Shown: piece by piece, positions 37,768-47,483 of the stretch
Numbering within the stretch: the first letter of the stretch is position 1
Layout: every line of letters begins with the position of its first letter
Source of the DNA: Staphylococcus sp. KG4-3
GTDB lineage: Bacteria; Bacillota; Bacilli; Staphylococcales; Staphylococcaceae
Reading direction: 5' to 3'
NCBI RefSeq assembly: GCF_033597815.2
Contig: NZ_CP166245.1
Location: forward strand, 2,232,001-2,296,000
Length of the DNA stretch: 64,000 nucleotides
Made by a program: the position numbers and the translations under genes
The notes under the pieces: generated by a model
The model's database searches: none
Seen by the model: only the letters and a program-made list of their open reading frames with translations
Told to the model about the DNA's origin: nothing

Positions 37768-37892
37768 ATCACTCCCCCTACTTTGTTCTCTCTTTGAAAT
37801 CAATTATACTAAAACACTTCTTATCTTACTATTGAATAATAATACTTTTATAATCACTTACTTTTTCCTACAAAAATTAAATTGTTTTTAAT

Positions 37893-37906
37893 TTAAAGCG
37901 CTTACC
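37893..37906. promoter_or_regulatory. Weak cre-like site
   Basis: TTAAAGCGCTTACC; the reverse strand GGTAAGCGCTTTAA differs from the cre consensus at two fixed positions. It lies between the divergent paiA-like and oxidoreductase genes. Low confidence. Confidence 0.25.
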
Positions 37907-38014
37907 TAAAAAACGTATAGTTTAGCCTTATTGTGTAATATTCAATTACATGATAAAGTAGTTCTAGTTTTTTAATTGTTCGTAAATTTATACATAAGGG
38001 AGTGCCATTTGGCA

Positions 38015-39004
38015 ATGACTGAAACATTTAAAGCTTTTGTAGTCGATGAACAAGACGGCAAAGTAACTAACCAATATAAAGATTTATCAATAAATGATTT
38101 ACCAGAGGGCGAGGTACTTATAAAAGTTAAGTACTCTGGTATCAATTATAAAGATGCACTTGCAACAGTGGAAAATTCAAAAATCGTAAAATCATACCCA
38201 ATGGTTCCAGGTATTGATTTAGCTGGCGTAGTAGAACATTCCGATACTCATGCTTTTGAAGCTGGTGACGAAGTTATTATCACTGGATATGATTTAGGCA
38301 TTAGCCACTTTGGTGGTTTTAGTGAATACGCACGTGTTAAAGAAGAGTGGATTGTACCTTTACCAAAAGATTTAACCCTTGAAGAAGCTATGATTTATGG
38401 AACTGCTGGCTATACAGCAGGTTTAGCTATCGAAAAGTTAGAACATAATGGTTTATCTGTAGAAAAAGAAGACGTACTTGTACGTGGCGCAACAGGTGGC
38501 GTAGGAACACTTGCAGTAATGATGTTGGACTCAATAGGCTTTGATGTTGTTGCTAGTACCGGTAAACAAAACGCTGAAGCTCAACTTAAATCTTTAGGTG
38601 CAAAAGAAGTAATACCCCGTATTTCAGAAAGTGATAGTAAACCACTTGGCAAACGTACTTGGCAAGGTGCTATAGATCCAGTTGGTGGCGAAAGTTTATC
38701 ACAAATCATTAAACAATTAGACTATGATGGCAGTGTTGCTTTAATAGGTATGACTGGCGGAACAAACTTTGATAGTTCTGTATTTCCATTTATATTAAGA
38801 GGCACTAGCATTATAGGTATCGATTCAGTTTATACTGAAATGAGACAACGCAAACATATATGGCGTCGTTTAGCAAAAGACTTAAAACCAGACCAATTAC
38901 ATGACATCAAACAAGTTATTAAATTCAGTGAGATTGAATCAAGTATTAAACAAGTACTTGAACATGAAAATTCTGGCCGCATAGTCATCGACTTTGAAGC
39001 ATAA
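38015..39004 (+). CDS. YhdH/YhfP-family NADPH quinone oxidoreductase
   Basis: 329 aa, zinc-free medium-chain dehydrogenase/reductase. The GroES-like N-half (VKYSGINYKDALATVE, PGIDLAGVVE) lacks zinc-binding Cys. The Rossmann half has VRGATGGVGTLAVMML, TGK and AIDPVGGESL. YhdH-type enzymes reduce acrylyl-CoA or small quinones and enones. The ATG at 38015 is 12 nt from AAGGGAG; a TTG two codons upstream (38009) is better spaced and would add Met-Ala. It is a single-gene unit followed by a strong terminator. Confidence 0.85.
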   Translation: MTETFKAFVVDEQDGKVTNQYKDLSINDLPEGEVLIKVKYSGINYKDALATVENSKIVKSYPMVPGIDLAGVVEHSDTHAFEAGDEVIITGYDLGISHFGGFSEYARVKEEWIVPLPKDLTLEEAMIYGTAGYTAGLAIEKLEHNGLSVEKEDVLVRGATGGVGTLAVMMLDSIGFDVVASTGKQNAEAQLKSLGAKEVIPRISESDSKPLGKRTWQGAIDPVGGESLSQIIKQLDYDGSVALIGMTGGTNFDSSVFPFILRGTSIIGIDSVYTEMRQRKHIWRRLAKDLKPDQLHDIKQVIKFSEIESSIKQVLEHENSGRIVIDFEA

Positions 39005-39062
39005 AATGAATCTATAGTAATGTTTCAAATTATAAACAATTCATAAATTGTCACTCTTTAAT

Positions 39063-39114
39063 AGAGCGTGAATATGAAAGCAAACTCTAAAATTTGTTTT
39101 CATATTCACGCTCT
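39063..39114 (+). terminator. Terminator of the oxidoreductase gene
   Basis: A 22-bp inverted repeat with one mismatch (AGAGCGTGAATATGAAA... and its complement), an 8-nt loop and a T5 tract. Confidence 0.9.
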
Positions 39115-39235
39115 TTTTCATTTTATTATGATTAATATAACCTCGCATTTTTATACATATAAATAAGAATTACACCTCATATAAATAGATAATAATAAAT
39201 AAAAATCTTATACTTTAATATTTACAAGTAAAATA

Positions 39236-39249
39236 TGAAAGCGTATACT
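39236..39249. promoter_or_regulatory. Cre-like site upstream of glcP
   Basis: TGAAAGCGTATACT matches cre except at two fixed positions. It lies 32 nt before the glcP start, so it could act as a roadblock. Confidence 0.35.
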
Positions 39250-39281
39250 TATCTTTATCGAAAACATTCAGGAGGGTTTTT

Positions 39282-40646
39282 ATGGGAATAAAAGTAAATA
39301 AAAAACTCATCTTTTTCCTTGGTGCATTGGGAGGTTTACTCTATGGTTATGACATGGGAGTAATATCTGGCGCCTTATTATTTATAAGAGATGATATATC
39401 TTTAAATAGTTTTACTGAAGGTCTTGTAGTTTCGTCTATGTTAGTTGGGGCAATATTTGGTTCAGGTGCTAGTGGACCGATGTCTGATAGATTGGGGCGT
39501 AGACGTGTTGTATTTATTATAGCAATTATTTACATAGTCGGTGCTTTAATATTAGCTTCAGCCCCTTCCATGCCTATACTAGTTCTCGGTCGTCTAGTCA
39601 TTGGTTTAGCTGTAGGTGGTTCTACTGCTATCGTACCAGTTTATTTATCAGAAATGGCGCCTACTGAACAACGTGGTTCATTAAGTTCTTTAAACCAATT
39701 AATGATTACAATTGGTATTTTATCTTCATACTTAATCAACTATGCGTTCACACCAATAGAAGGTTGGAGATGGATGCTAGGACTTGCAATCATACCTTCT
39801 GTTATCTTGTTAATTGGTGTTGCATTTATGCCTGAAAGTCCAAGATGGTTACTTGAGCACAGAAGTGAAAAAGCAGCTCGTGATGTGATGAAATTAACGT
39901 TTAAAGATAGTGAAATCGATAAAGAAATTGCAGATATGAAAGAAATTAATAGTATTTCTGAAAGCACATGGAATGTTTTAAAATCACCATGGTTACGACC
40001 AACGCTGATTATCGGAAGTATCTTTGCGTTACTTCAACAAATAATAGGAATTAATGCAATCATTTATTACGCACCTACTATTTTCAATAAAGCTGGTTTA
40101 GGTAACGCTACTTCCATTTTAGGCACAGTAGGAATTGGTACCGTGAACGTCTTAATTACAATTGTCGCTATTATGATTATTGATAAAATTGATCGTAAGC
40201 GTCTATTAGTAATTGGTAACATTGGTATGGTCGCTTCGCTACTAATTATGGCTGTCTTAATTTGGACAATTGGGATTCAATCATCCGCATGGATTATCGT
40301 AGCTTGTTTAACTTTATTCATTATATTCTTTGGGTTTACTTGGGGGCCAGTACTTTGGGTTATGTTACCTGAATTATTCCCAATGCGTGCACGTGGTGCC
40401 GCAACTGGTGTCGCAGCGCTTGTATTATCAATTGGTAGCTTGTTAGTTGCGCAATTCTTCCCAATTTTGACGGAAGTATTATCAGTTGAACAAGTATTCT
40501 TAATCTTTGCTGCGATTGGAATTTGTGCCTTAATCTTTGTAATCAAATACTTACCAGAAACACGTGGCCGTAGTTTAGAAGAAATTGAAGCAGACTTACG
40601 TTCTAGAACAAATGCTGCAAATGCAAATATAGAAGAGACGAAATAG
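39282..40646 (+). CDS. glcP: GlcP-like glucose/proton symporter (MFS sugar porter)
   Basis: 454 aa, 12 helices, sugar-porter signatures throughout: GGLLYGYDMGVISGA in helix 1, DRLGRRR in loop 2-3, GRLVIGLAVGGSTAIVPVYLSEMAP, PESPRWLLE before the central loop, QQIIGINAIIYYAP in helix 7 and PETRGRSLEEIE at the end. It is highly similar to the glucose-specific GlcP I recall from S. epidermidis, so PTS-independent glucose uptake is the likely job. GGAGGG precedes the ATG. It is monocistronic. Confidence 0.85.
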   Translation: MGIKVNKKLIFFLGALGGLLYGYDMGVISGALLFIRDDISLNSFTEGLVVSSMLVGAIFGSGASGPMSDRLGRRRVVFIIAIIYIVGALILASAPSMPILVLGRLVIGLAVGGSTAIVPVYLSEMAPTEQRGSLSSLNQLMITIGILSSYLINYAFTPIEGWRWMLGLAIIPSVILLIGVAFMPESPRWLLEHRSEKAARDVMKLTFKDSEIDKEIADMKEINSISESTWNVLKSPWLRPTLIIGSIFALLQQIIGINAIIYYAPTIFNKAGLGNATSILGTVGIGTVNVLITIVAIMIIDKIDRKRLLVIGNIGMVASLLIMAVLIWTIGIQSSAWIIVACLTLFIIFFGFTWGPVLWVMLPELFPMRARGAATGVAALVLSIGSLLVAQFFPILTEVLSVEQVFLIFAAIGICALIFVIKYLPETRGRSLEEIEADLRSRTNAANANIEETK

Positions 40647-40657
40647 CAATTAGCAAT

Positions 40658-40689
40658 GTATGAGCTTGAGTGAGAACTCAAGCTCATAC
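40658..40689 (+). terminator. glcP terminator
   Basis: A 14-bp perfect inverted repeat (GTATGAGCTTGAGT / ACTCAAGCTCATAC) with a 4-nt loop, 11 nt past the stop. A 16-bp perfect palindrome AATAACTTAAGTTATT follows at 40703-40718. Confidence 0.8.
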
Positions 40690-40733
40690 ATAATAAAAGA
40701 CCAATAACTTAAGTTATTGACAATATAGCATTT

Positions 40734-40770
40734 GAGGAGGCTGAGACAATTAATTTGTCCCAGCCTCCTC
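40734..40770. terminator. Second hairpin, GNAT gene side
   Basis: A stem GAGGAGGCTGAGACA / TTGTCCCAGCCTCCTC with one mismatch between convergent genes. It resembles the GAGAC-containing terminators at 4.2 and 5.8 kb. Confidence 0.75.
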
Positions 40771-40814
40771 AGTTATTATATTCAAAATACAAATTATAAA
40801 TTTACGATTACTTA

Positions 40815-41216
40815 TCAATATTTTAAATACATACCACAAGAATTGGGTTCTGTAGTAATAAATCCAAATTGTGCATACAACTGATCCGCAGGGTAATCAG
40901 CTATTAAACTGACATATGTTCCCGATTCAGCTTCAGTTTTTATATAATCCATAATATGAGTCATTATTTCTTTTCCATAACCATGGCCTTGGTATGCTGG
41001 ATTAACTGCTATATCAATGATTTGAAACGCCGTTCCACCATCACCAATCACTCTTCCCATACCTATTAACACCTGTTGATCATAGATTGTGACATTAAAA
41101 CATGCATTAGGTATACCCTTTTCAGCAGCTTCTCGGGATTTTTCGCTCAGTCCAGCTATTTTACGTAAATTTCTATAGTCTTCAACAGTTGGTGCTTCAT
41201 GCTTTATCTCAACCAT
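40815..41216 (-). CDS. GNAT family N-acetyltransferase
   Basis: 133 aa, one GNAT fold. IIDIAVNPAYQGHGYGKEIMTHIMDYI carries the acetyl-CoA loop (Q-x-x-G-x-G), and LIADYPADQLYAQFGF is the beta-5/alpha-4 end. The substrate is unknown. It starts 25 nt after the iruO stop with AGGAG, so it is probably the second gene of an iron-regulated iruO transcript. A role in iron metabolism is only suggested by that link. Confidence 0.8.
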   Translation of the reverse strand: MVEIKHEAPTVEDYRNLRKIAGLSEKSREAAEKGIPNACFNVTIYDQQVLIGMGRVIGDGGTAFQIIDIAVNPAYQGHGYGKEIMTHIMDYIKTEAESGTYVSLIADYPADQLYAQFGFITTEPNSCGMYLKY

Positions 41217-41241
41217 TTATTATTTTCTCCTAAAAATTATA

Positions 41242-42339
<1,098 letters not shown>

Positions 42340-42386
42340 CTAAAATATTTTATTAATCAACTTTTATATTTAGGAGATGTTCACCA

Positions 42387-43304
42387 ATGAAAAAATTAAC
42401 TTTACTCTTTATTTCTTTAATTTTATTTACTGCTGCTTGTGGTACAAATAATTCAAACCATAAAGAAAATTCAAACCTTGAGTCCACTGGGAAAACATTT
42501 AAAGATGATAACGGAAATGAAATTAAAATTCCTAAAAGCCCTAAAAATATAGTAGTTTTACACCCTACCTATGTAGGTGCTCTAGTAAAATTTGGTCATA
42601 AGCCAATCGCAATTCCAGAATTTGTAAATAAAAACAAAGTATTAAATGACTCTACAAAAGGGATTAAACGCATTGATAATACTAGTATAGAACAAGTTAC
42701 GCATCAAAAACCCGATTTAATCATTACTACAACCCAAGATAAAAATATTAAAAAATTACAAAAAATTGCACCTACAGTTGCTTTTAATGCAGAAAAATCT
42801 AATTATAAAGATAATACTAAAAAGCTTGCTACTTTAGTTAATGAAGAATCGAAAGCTAAACAATGGATCAAAGAATGGGATACTCAAATGGCAAAAGATA
42901 GAAAAGAACTAGAACCAGTAATTAAAGAAAAATCTATTTCTGTCTTACAGCAAACACCAAAAGGAACAATGGCCTTTAGCGATCATCTGGGTAGAGGCAC
43001 AGAAATTCTATATGATGGTTATAGAATGAAGCAGCCTAAAGCACTCGCACAAGCTACAAAAAATAAATTCGCTACACCAATTAACCCAGAAAATTTTGCA
43101 GACTATATAGGTGATTTCGCAGTTATTGCTACAAACGGCAAACAAAATGCGTCATTTGAAAATACTAATTACTGGCGTAATTTATCCGCAGTAAAAAATA
43201 AAAACATAATTAAGTTTGACGTTACTGTTACACAGTATAATGATCCTATTTCATTAGAAAAACAACGTGATATTTTCTATAAAGCTTTAATGAATATAAA
43301 ATAA
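42387..43304 (+). CDS. Ferric-siderophore-binding lipoprotein (FhuD-like)
   Basis: 305 aa. The signal peptide ends in the lipobox FTAAC (Cys18). The mature protein is a class III substrate-binding fold: IPKSPKNIVVLHPTYVGALVKFGH, QKPDLIITTTQDKNIKKLQKIAPTV, then DYIGDFAVIAT and YNDPISLEKQRDIFYKAL. Block order and the late YNDP resemble S. aureus FhuD2, which binds ferric hydroxamates. No permease or ATPase gene is adjacent, so it must use an FhuBG-type transporter encoded elsewhere. It is iron-regulated through the adjacent Fur box. Confidence 0.85.
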   Translation: MKKLTLLFISLILFTAACGTNNSNHKENSNLESTGKTFKDDNGNEIKIPKSPKNIVVLHPTYVGALVKFGHKPIAIPEFVNKNKVLNDSTKGIKRIDNTSIEQVTHQKPDLIITTTQDKNIKKLQKIAPTVAFNAEKSNYKDNTKKLATLVNEESKAKQWIKEWDTQMAKDRKELEPVIKEKSISVLQQTPKGTMAFSDHLGRGTEILYDGYRMKQPKALAQATKNKFATPINPENFADYIGDFAVIATNGKQNASFENTNYWRNLSAVKNKNIIKFDVTVTQYNDPISLEKQRDIFYKALMNIK

Positions 43305-43334
43305 TTTTTCATAAAGTTGATTCACAAAAAAAGT

Positions 43335-43369
43335 GAGGGGTGAAATCCGACTGTTGATTTCATCCCCTC
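43335..43369 (+). terminator. Terminator of the siderophore-protein gene
   Basis: A stem GAGGGGTGAAATC / GATTTCATCCCCTC (14 bp with one bulge) between convergent genes, followed by TTATCATAT. Confidence 0.8.
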
Positions 43370-43469
43370 TTATCATATAATTCATTAAGTTCAAAAAAAT
43401 GCATTTAAATTTAAATGATAGTTCTGTTTCAAATTCACTTTAATGAGTTAATATTTAATACTCTTTTCA

Positions 43470-43883
43470 CTAATCTCTAGGATCCTTAATAATTGCATTT
43501 CTTAATACGAAAAATAGCAGTATAAAACCTGCAGTTAAAATAGTATGACCCATACCCGCAAAGCCAGCAAACGAATCTGGAACAGTAAGCCCAATAACTT
43601 GATAAGTTCCCTTCGTAAACATCATACCTATCGTAGTCAACACACCAACGTTATAAATAATAAAGAACCAGTTAAATAAATAATAACTATCTAACTTAAA
43701 TACTTTCACAACAGGCAATAAAATAAGGTGCATAAACATACCTAAGATTAACGTGTGTGTATGTACAACTACAAGTTGTGTATCTCCAGTAAAGTTATGA
43801 GCGAGTGTCAATTCACGATAATAGAATCCACTTAATAAACCTAATATTGTATAAACTAAAAAAGCATACAGTACTCTACGCAT
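43470..43883 (-). CDS. DUF2871 membrane protein
   Basis: 137 aa with four membrane helices. It contains several His in or near helices (VVHTHTLILGMFMHLILLP; GMGHTIL), a pattern seen in DUF2871 and loosely reminiscent of heme-copper oxidase-like proteins. The function is unknown. AAGGAGG is 7 nt from the ATG. It stands alone between two terminators. Confidence 0.75.
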   Translation of the reverse strand: MRRVLYAFLVYTILGLLSGFYYRELTLAHNFTGDTQLVVVHTHTLILGMFMHLILLPVVKVFKLDSYYLFNWFFIIYNVGVLTTIGMMFTKGTYQVIGLTVPDSFAGFAGMGHTILTAGFILLFFVLRNAIIKDPRD

Positions 43884-44005
43884 AGATAATCCTCCTTAAG
43901 GATATTATAGGATAATATTTTAAAAATTACAGTGACAATTCTACAAACTTCTTAAAAAGGATAAGGACCATTTATATTAAGGTACAGACATCAAAACGTT
44001 AAAAA

Positions 44006-44045
44006 AGCTACAAAGAAATTTATAATAATAAATTTCTTTGTAGCT
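44006..44045 (-). terminator. Terminator of the polyol operon
   Basis: A 17-bp perfect inverted repeat (AGCTACAAAGAAATTTA and its complement) with a 6-nt loop, 14 nt past the rpiB stop. T-rich tract on the minus strand. Confidence 0.9.
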
Positions 44046-44059
44046 AATCCTTTTATCAT

Positions 44060-44506
44060 TTAGTTCGACTCGTTTCTCTCAACTTCATCAATTTTATCAA
44101 CTTTGCGTTGAGAACCACCTTTCCAACTTACATTGAGATAAGCTTCTACGTTTTTCTTAGCGACTTCTATACCAATAATTTGCGCGCCCATTGTTAAAAT
44201 TTGTGCATTATTACTAAGTTGAGCACGCTCTGCAGAATAATAATCATGCGCTAACGCAGCACGTATTCCTGTTAATTTATTAGCTGTTATAGCTACACCA
44301 ATACCTGTACCACATATTAATATACCACGAGCATTTTTCCCTTGTTGTATGCTTTTACCAACTTCAGCTGCCACATCTGGATAGTCTGTTTCTGCACATT
44401 GATGACAACCAAAATCTTCAACTTCATGCCCTAATGCTTCAACATGTTCTTTTACCGCTTCTTTTAAATCGTATCCGTTATGGTCTGCACCAATTGCTAT
44501 TTTCAT
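44060..44506 (-). CDS. rpiB: RpiB/LacAB-family sugar-phosphate isomerase
   Basis: 148 aa. The RpiB core is present: GADHNGYDLK (His9), the catalytic Cys65 in LICGTGIGV, and RAALAHDYYSAERAQLSNNAQIL. The family interconverts aldose and ketose phosphates: ribose/ribulose 5-P, allose-P, or in tetritol pathways erythrulose 4-P to erythrose 4-P. Being last in an operon with a polyol dehydrogenase and DhaK/DhaL, the tetrose-phosphate role is the most coherent reading here (inference). AAGGAGG is 7 nt upstream. Confidence 0.88.
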   Translation of the reverse strand: MKIAIGADHNGYDLKEAVKEHVEALGHEVEDFGCHQCAETDYPDVAAEVGKSIQQGKNARGILICGTGIGVAITANKLTGIRAALAHDYYSAERAQLSNNAQILTMGAQIIGIEVAKKNVEAYLNVSWKGGSQRKVDKIDEVERNESN

Positions 44507-44531
44507 GTAATTTCCTCCTTAATATTTTCCG

Positions 44532-45170
44532 TTAATTTTCAATAAAACTTCCAAATGTTTGTAACATTAGATAAGCAGACATCGCACCGGGATCCACATG
44601 CCCTTGAGATCTATATCCTAACCTCTTAGAACGTCCTTTATTAGAAATAATATCCTTTGTACTTTCCATTCCTATGTGTGCTTCTTTTAATGCTTTATTG
44701 TAACCATCTGTAAAAGGCATATCTTGTTCCATTGATTGTGTTAATGATTTATAAAATGGCTCTAAAGTATCTATCATTGTTTTATCACCAATTTCGGCTT
44801 TGCCTCTATCTTTAATTCCTTTACTAAATGCAATCCAAAATTGATATAAACCTGTATCATCAAGCTCTGTTTGATTTTTAATTGATACCGCGCCTTTTAG
44901 ATAACCAGACGCATATAATGGACCTACTGATGAACCCACAGCATCTAAAAAACTCTTCCCAACAGCTACACTAATTTTCGCAATATCACTTTGTGATGCT
45001 AACTCATTTTGAATAGTTTCCTTTACAGCTTGATAACCAATATCCATTGTGACACCATGGTCACCATCACCAATTTTTCTGTCTAGCTCACAAAGCTCAT
45101 CTTTTTTCTGTTCAAATAACGTTGTTAACTCTAATATATAATCTTTAAATGATTGACTTGTTAATATCAT
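44532..45170 (-). CDS. dhaL: DhaL-type ketose kinase subunit (ADP/ATP-binding)
   Basis: 212 aa, all-helical barrel. The nucleotide-metal site is LDRKIGDGDHGVTM, with Asp30, Asp35 and Asp37. AVGSSVGPLYASGYLKG and HVDPGAMS follow. It phosphorylates the ketose held covalently by DhaK. No dhaM is present, so the phosphoryl donor is either PEP through a DhaM encoded elsewhere or ATP directly. The ATG at 45170 has AGGAGGTG 7 nt upstream; the longer frame from 45227 would overlap dhaK. The dhaK-dhaL gap is 11 nt. Confidence 0.9.
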   Translation of the reverse strand: MILTSQSFKDYILELTTLFEQKKDELCELDRKIGDGDHGVTMDIGYQAVKETIQNELASQSDIAKISVAVGKSFLDAVGSSVGPLYASGYLKGAVSIKNQTELDDTGLYQFWIAFSKGIKDRGKAEIGDKTMIDTLEPFYKSLTQSMEQDMPFTDGYNKALKEAHIGMESTKDIISNKGRSKRLGYRSQGHVDPGAMSAYLMLQTFGSFIEN

Positions 45171-45181
45171 ATTTACACCTC

Positions 45182-46180
45182 CTAAACTACCTTGAAGTTC
45201 GGACAATCTACCGGATGATCTACACATGCCTTCAGTGTGTCATCTACTTTCATTAACGTCACTGAAAAACCACCCATTTCCATCGACGTAATAAAATTGC
45301 CAACAAATGTTTTATAAACGCTAATATTTTTATCTTCCAATATTTCGCTTACTTCTTTGTTAATTATATAAAGTTCCATTTGAGATGTAGCCCCTAGACC
45401 ATTAACTAAGACAACCACTTCATCATCTTCATGATAAATTGATTCTTTTAAAATATTTTGCATAATCACGTTTACTGTTTCTTTAGCTGTTCTGATTGTT
45501 GTTTTTTCTATTCCTGGTTCTCCATGATGCCCTAATCCAATTTCCATTTCATTATCTTCTAAATCAAAACTTGGTTTGCCTGTTTGAGGTAAATAACATG
45601 GGCTTAAACCAATTCCCATAGAACGTGTTTGATCATTAGCAAATTGAGCAATACGTCTTACTTCTTCCAAATTATATCCAAAATCTGCCGCGGCTCCAGC
45701 AACTTTATACACGAGTAATTCACCTGCTATACCTCTACGGTCGTCAATATCTTTAGATGAAGCTACATCGTCATTACCAATAACAGCAGCAGTTTGGATA
45801 TCATCTTCTATTTCTGTCATTTCGCTAGCCATCTCAAAGTTCATTAAGTCACCAGCGTAATTACCATATATATACAACACGCCGTAATCCTGATTGATTT
45901 CTTTTGTCACAGCTTGAATTGGTATCGGGGAAGGTGAGGCAAATATATTACCAACAGCCACACCATCAGCCATACCTTTACCTACATATCCTAAAAACCC
46001 TGGTTCATGGCCAGACCCTCCACCAATCAAGACACTTACTTTGCGTTTTTCCGTTCTTTTGTTACCTATTAAAGCCCTTTTATGAAGTTCTGAACGTCTT
46101 AAATATTCAGGGTAAGCCGCTAAATAACCAGTCATTAATTCATCAATAACATGGTCTGGATTATTAACCATTTTTTTCAT
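45182..46180 (-). CDS. dhaK: DhaK-type ketose kinase subunit (substrate-binding)
   Basis: 332 aa. SVLIGGGSGHEPGFLGYVGKGM is the substrate loop. DLMNFEMASE and DDVASS follow, and His219 in GHHGEPG is the residue that holds dihydroxyacetone-type ketoses as a hemiaminal. The enzyme acts on dihydroxyacetone or, in tetritol catabolism, on erythrulose. It lies 44 nt downstream of the polyol dehydrogenase gene, so the dehydrogenase product is the likely kinase substrate. AAAGGAG precedes the ATG. Confidence 0.9.
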   Translation of the reverse strand: MKKMVNNPDHVIDELMTGYLAAYPEYLRRSELHKRALIGNKRTEKRKVSVLIGGGSGHEPGFLGYVGKGMADGVAVGNIFASPSPIPIQAVTKEINQDYGVLYIYGNYAGDLMNFEMASEMTEIEDDIQTAAVIGNDDVASSKDIDDRRGIAGELLVYKVAGAAADFGYNLEEVRRIAQFANDQTRSMGIGLSPCYLPQTGKPSFDLEDNEMEIGLGHHGEPGIEKTTIRTAKETVNVIMQNILKESIYHEDDEVVVLVNGLGATSQMELYIINKEVSEILEDKNISVYKTFVGNFITSMEMGGFSVTLMKVDDTLKACVDHPVDCPNFKVV

Positions 46181-46224
46181 TTCAATGCGCTCCTTTTATT
46201 ACACGAATTCTTTAGCCATTAGCT

Positions 46225-47307
46225 TTAAGGTACGAGAACAATTTTTAATGATTTATCTCCTTTTTTCATCAGATCAAATCCTTGTTCAAAATCTTTTAAA
46301 GGTAATTGATGTGTAACTACACCATCAGTTGGATAGTCATCTTTTTGAATCCCATCAATAACAAGTGGGTAGCAATATGGTCCCAAATGGCTTCCCATCA
46401 AATCTAATTCTTTACGGTCTGAAATAATACTCCAATCTACTGTTACTGGATCAGCAAATACAGAGAATTCTACAAAACGACCTAATTTTCTGATTGCACT
46501 TAAGCCTTGTTCAACTGATTTAGGATGACCCGTAGCTTCAATATAAGTGTCACAGCCATATCCTTCAGTCATTGACTTGATTTCTTTAACAACATCAACT
46601 TTAGCTGGATTCATTACAATATCAGCACCAAACTCCTTAGCTAACTCTAATCTTTCATCTTTCATGTCTAAGACAACTAATGTCTCAGCACCTGCTTTTT
46701 TAGCTGCACCTACCATACCTAAACCTAATGTTCCAGCACCTGAAAGTACAACAAAATCTCCTAGTTTAATGTTGGCACGTTGTACTGCATGCAAACTACA
46801 GGCGTAAGGCTCAATTAAAATTGCTTTCTCTATAGGCATATCCTCAGGTACTTTATAATTGATGGCTTCTTTTGTAAATTTCATATACTCTGCCATACCG
46901 CCGTTCACATTGTTTTGAAAGCCATATAAATCATGTTTTTCACACATCCAGTACTCTCCACGATTACAGAATCTACATTCCCAACAAGGTACGATTTGTT
47001 CAGAAATTACACGATCACCAATTTCAAATTCAGTAACATCATCCCCCTTTTCAACAATACGAGCAATAAATTCATGACCCGGAATCATTGGTGCTTTAAT
47101 GTATGAGGGCTGTGTTTCATCCCCCCAAAAGCTTGGCGCACCATCATAGGCCTTAATATCACCTGCGCAGATACCACATGCTTCCACTTTTACGATAATT
47201 TCTTTTGAATTTTCTATTTTCGGAGTTTCAACTGTTTCATATTTATATTCACCAGGTGCATAAGCTACAACAGCATTCATTTGTTCTGGATAATTTTTCT
47301 TAGTCAT
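46225..47307 (-). CDS. Zinc-dependent polyol dehydrogenase (erythritol/threitol dehydrogenase-like)
   Basis: 360 aa medium-chain dehydrogenase. The catalytic-zinc region is CGICAGD (Cys44) and GHE (77-79). The structural-zinc Cys are 108, 111, 114 and 122. The NAD motif is LSGAGTLGLGMVGAAK. The stretches FWGDE, SEQIVPCWECRFC, DLYGF and GSHLGPYCYP resemble, from memory, the erythritol/L-threitol dehydrogenase EltD of Mycobacterium smegmatis. It likely oxidises a C4 or C5 polyol to a ketose. First gene of a four-gene operon; AAGGGGAG precedes the ATG, and a cre follows the promoter. Confidence 0.85.
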   Translation of the reverse strand: MTKKNYPEQMNAVVAYAPGEYKYETVETPKIENSKEIIVKVEACGICAGDIKAYDGAPSFWGDETQPSYIKAPMIPGHEFIARIVEKGDDVTEFEIGDRVISEQIVPCWECRFCNRGEYWMCEKHDLYGFQNNVNGGMAEYMKFTKEAINYKVPEDMPIEKAILIEPYACSLHAVQRANIKLGDFVVLSGAGTLGLGMVGAAKKAGAETLVVLDMKDERLELAKEFGADIVMNPAKVDVVKEIKSMTEGYGCDTYIEATGHPKSVEQGLSAIRKLGRFVEFSVFADPVTVDWSIISDRKELDLMGSHLGPYCYPLVIDGIQKDDYPTDGVVTHQLPLKDFEQGFDLMKKGDKSLKIVLVP

Positions 47308-47332
47308 AATTAAAATCTCCCCTTTTCTTTTT

Positions 47333-47387
47333 AGAAAACGCTTTCATTAACAATTATTATTTTAATATATTTTTTCATTTCTTTCAA
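47333..47387 (-). promoter_or_regulatory. Polyol operon promoter and cre
   Basis: On the minus strand a -35 TTGAAA (47382-47387) and a -10 TAAAAT (47359-47364) are spaced 17 bp. A cre at 47333-47346 (AGAAAACGCTTTCA; one mismatch) lies just downstream of the start point, a roadblock position for CcpA. Upstream, toward 47430, repeated TTTC/TTTG-rich sequence may hold the DeoR operator. Confidence 0.7.
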
Positions 47388-47483
47388 ATATTCTTTCGTT
47401 TATTTTCATTTTGATTTGTTTTAGTTTTCTTGTGCACTATTTATGTTAAAATGTATAATGATATAAAGGAGGATGTGATTCAT

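Noticed and set aside
46547..46807. Antisense ORFs over the polyol operon (also 45904-46149)
   Set aside because: Shadows of strongly supported dehydrogenase and dhaK reading frames.
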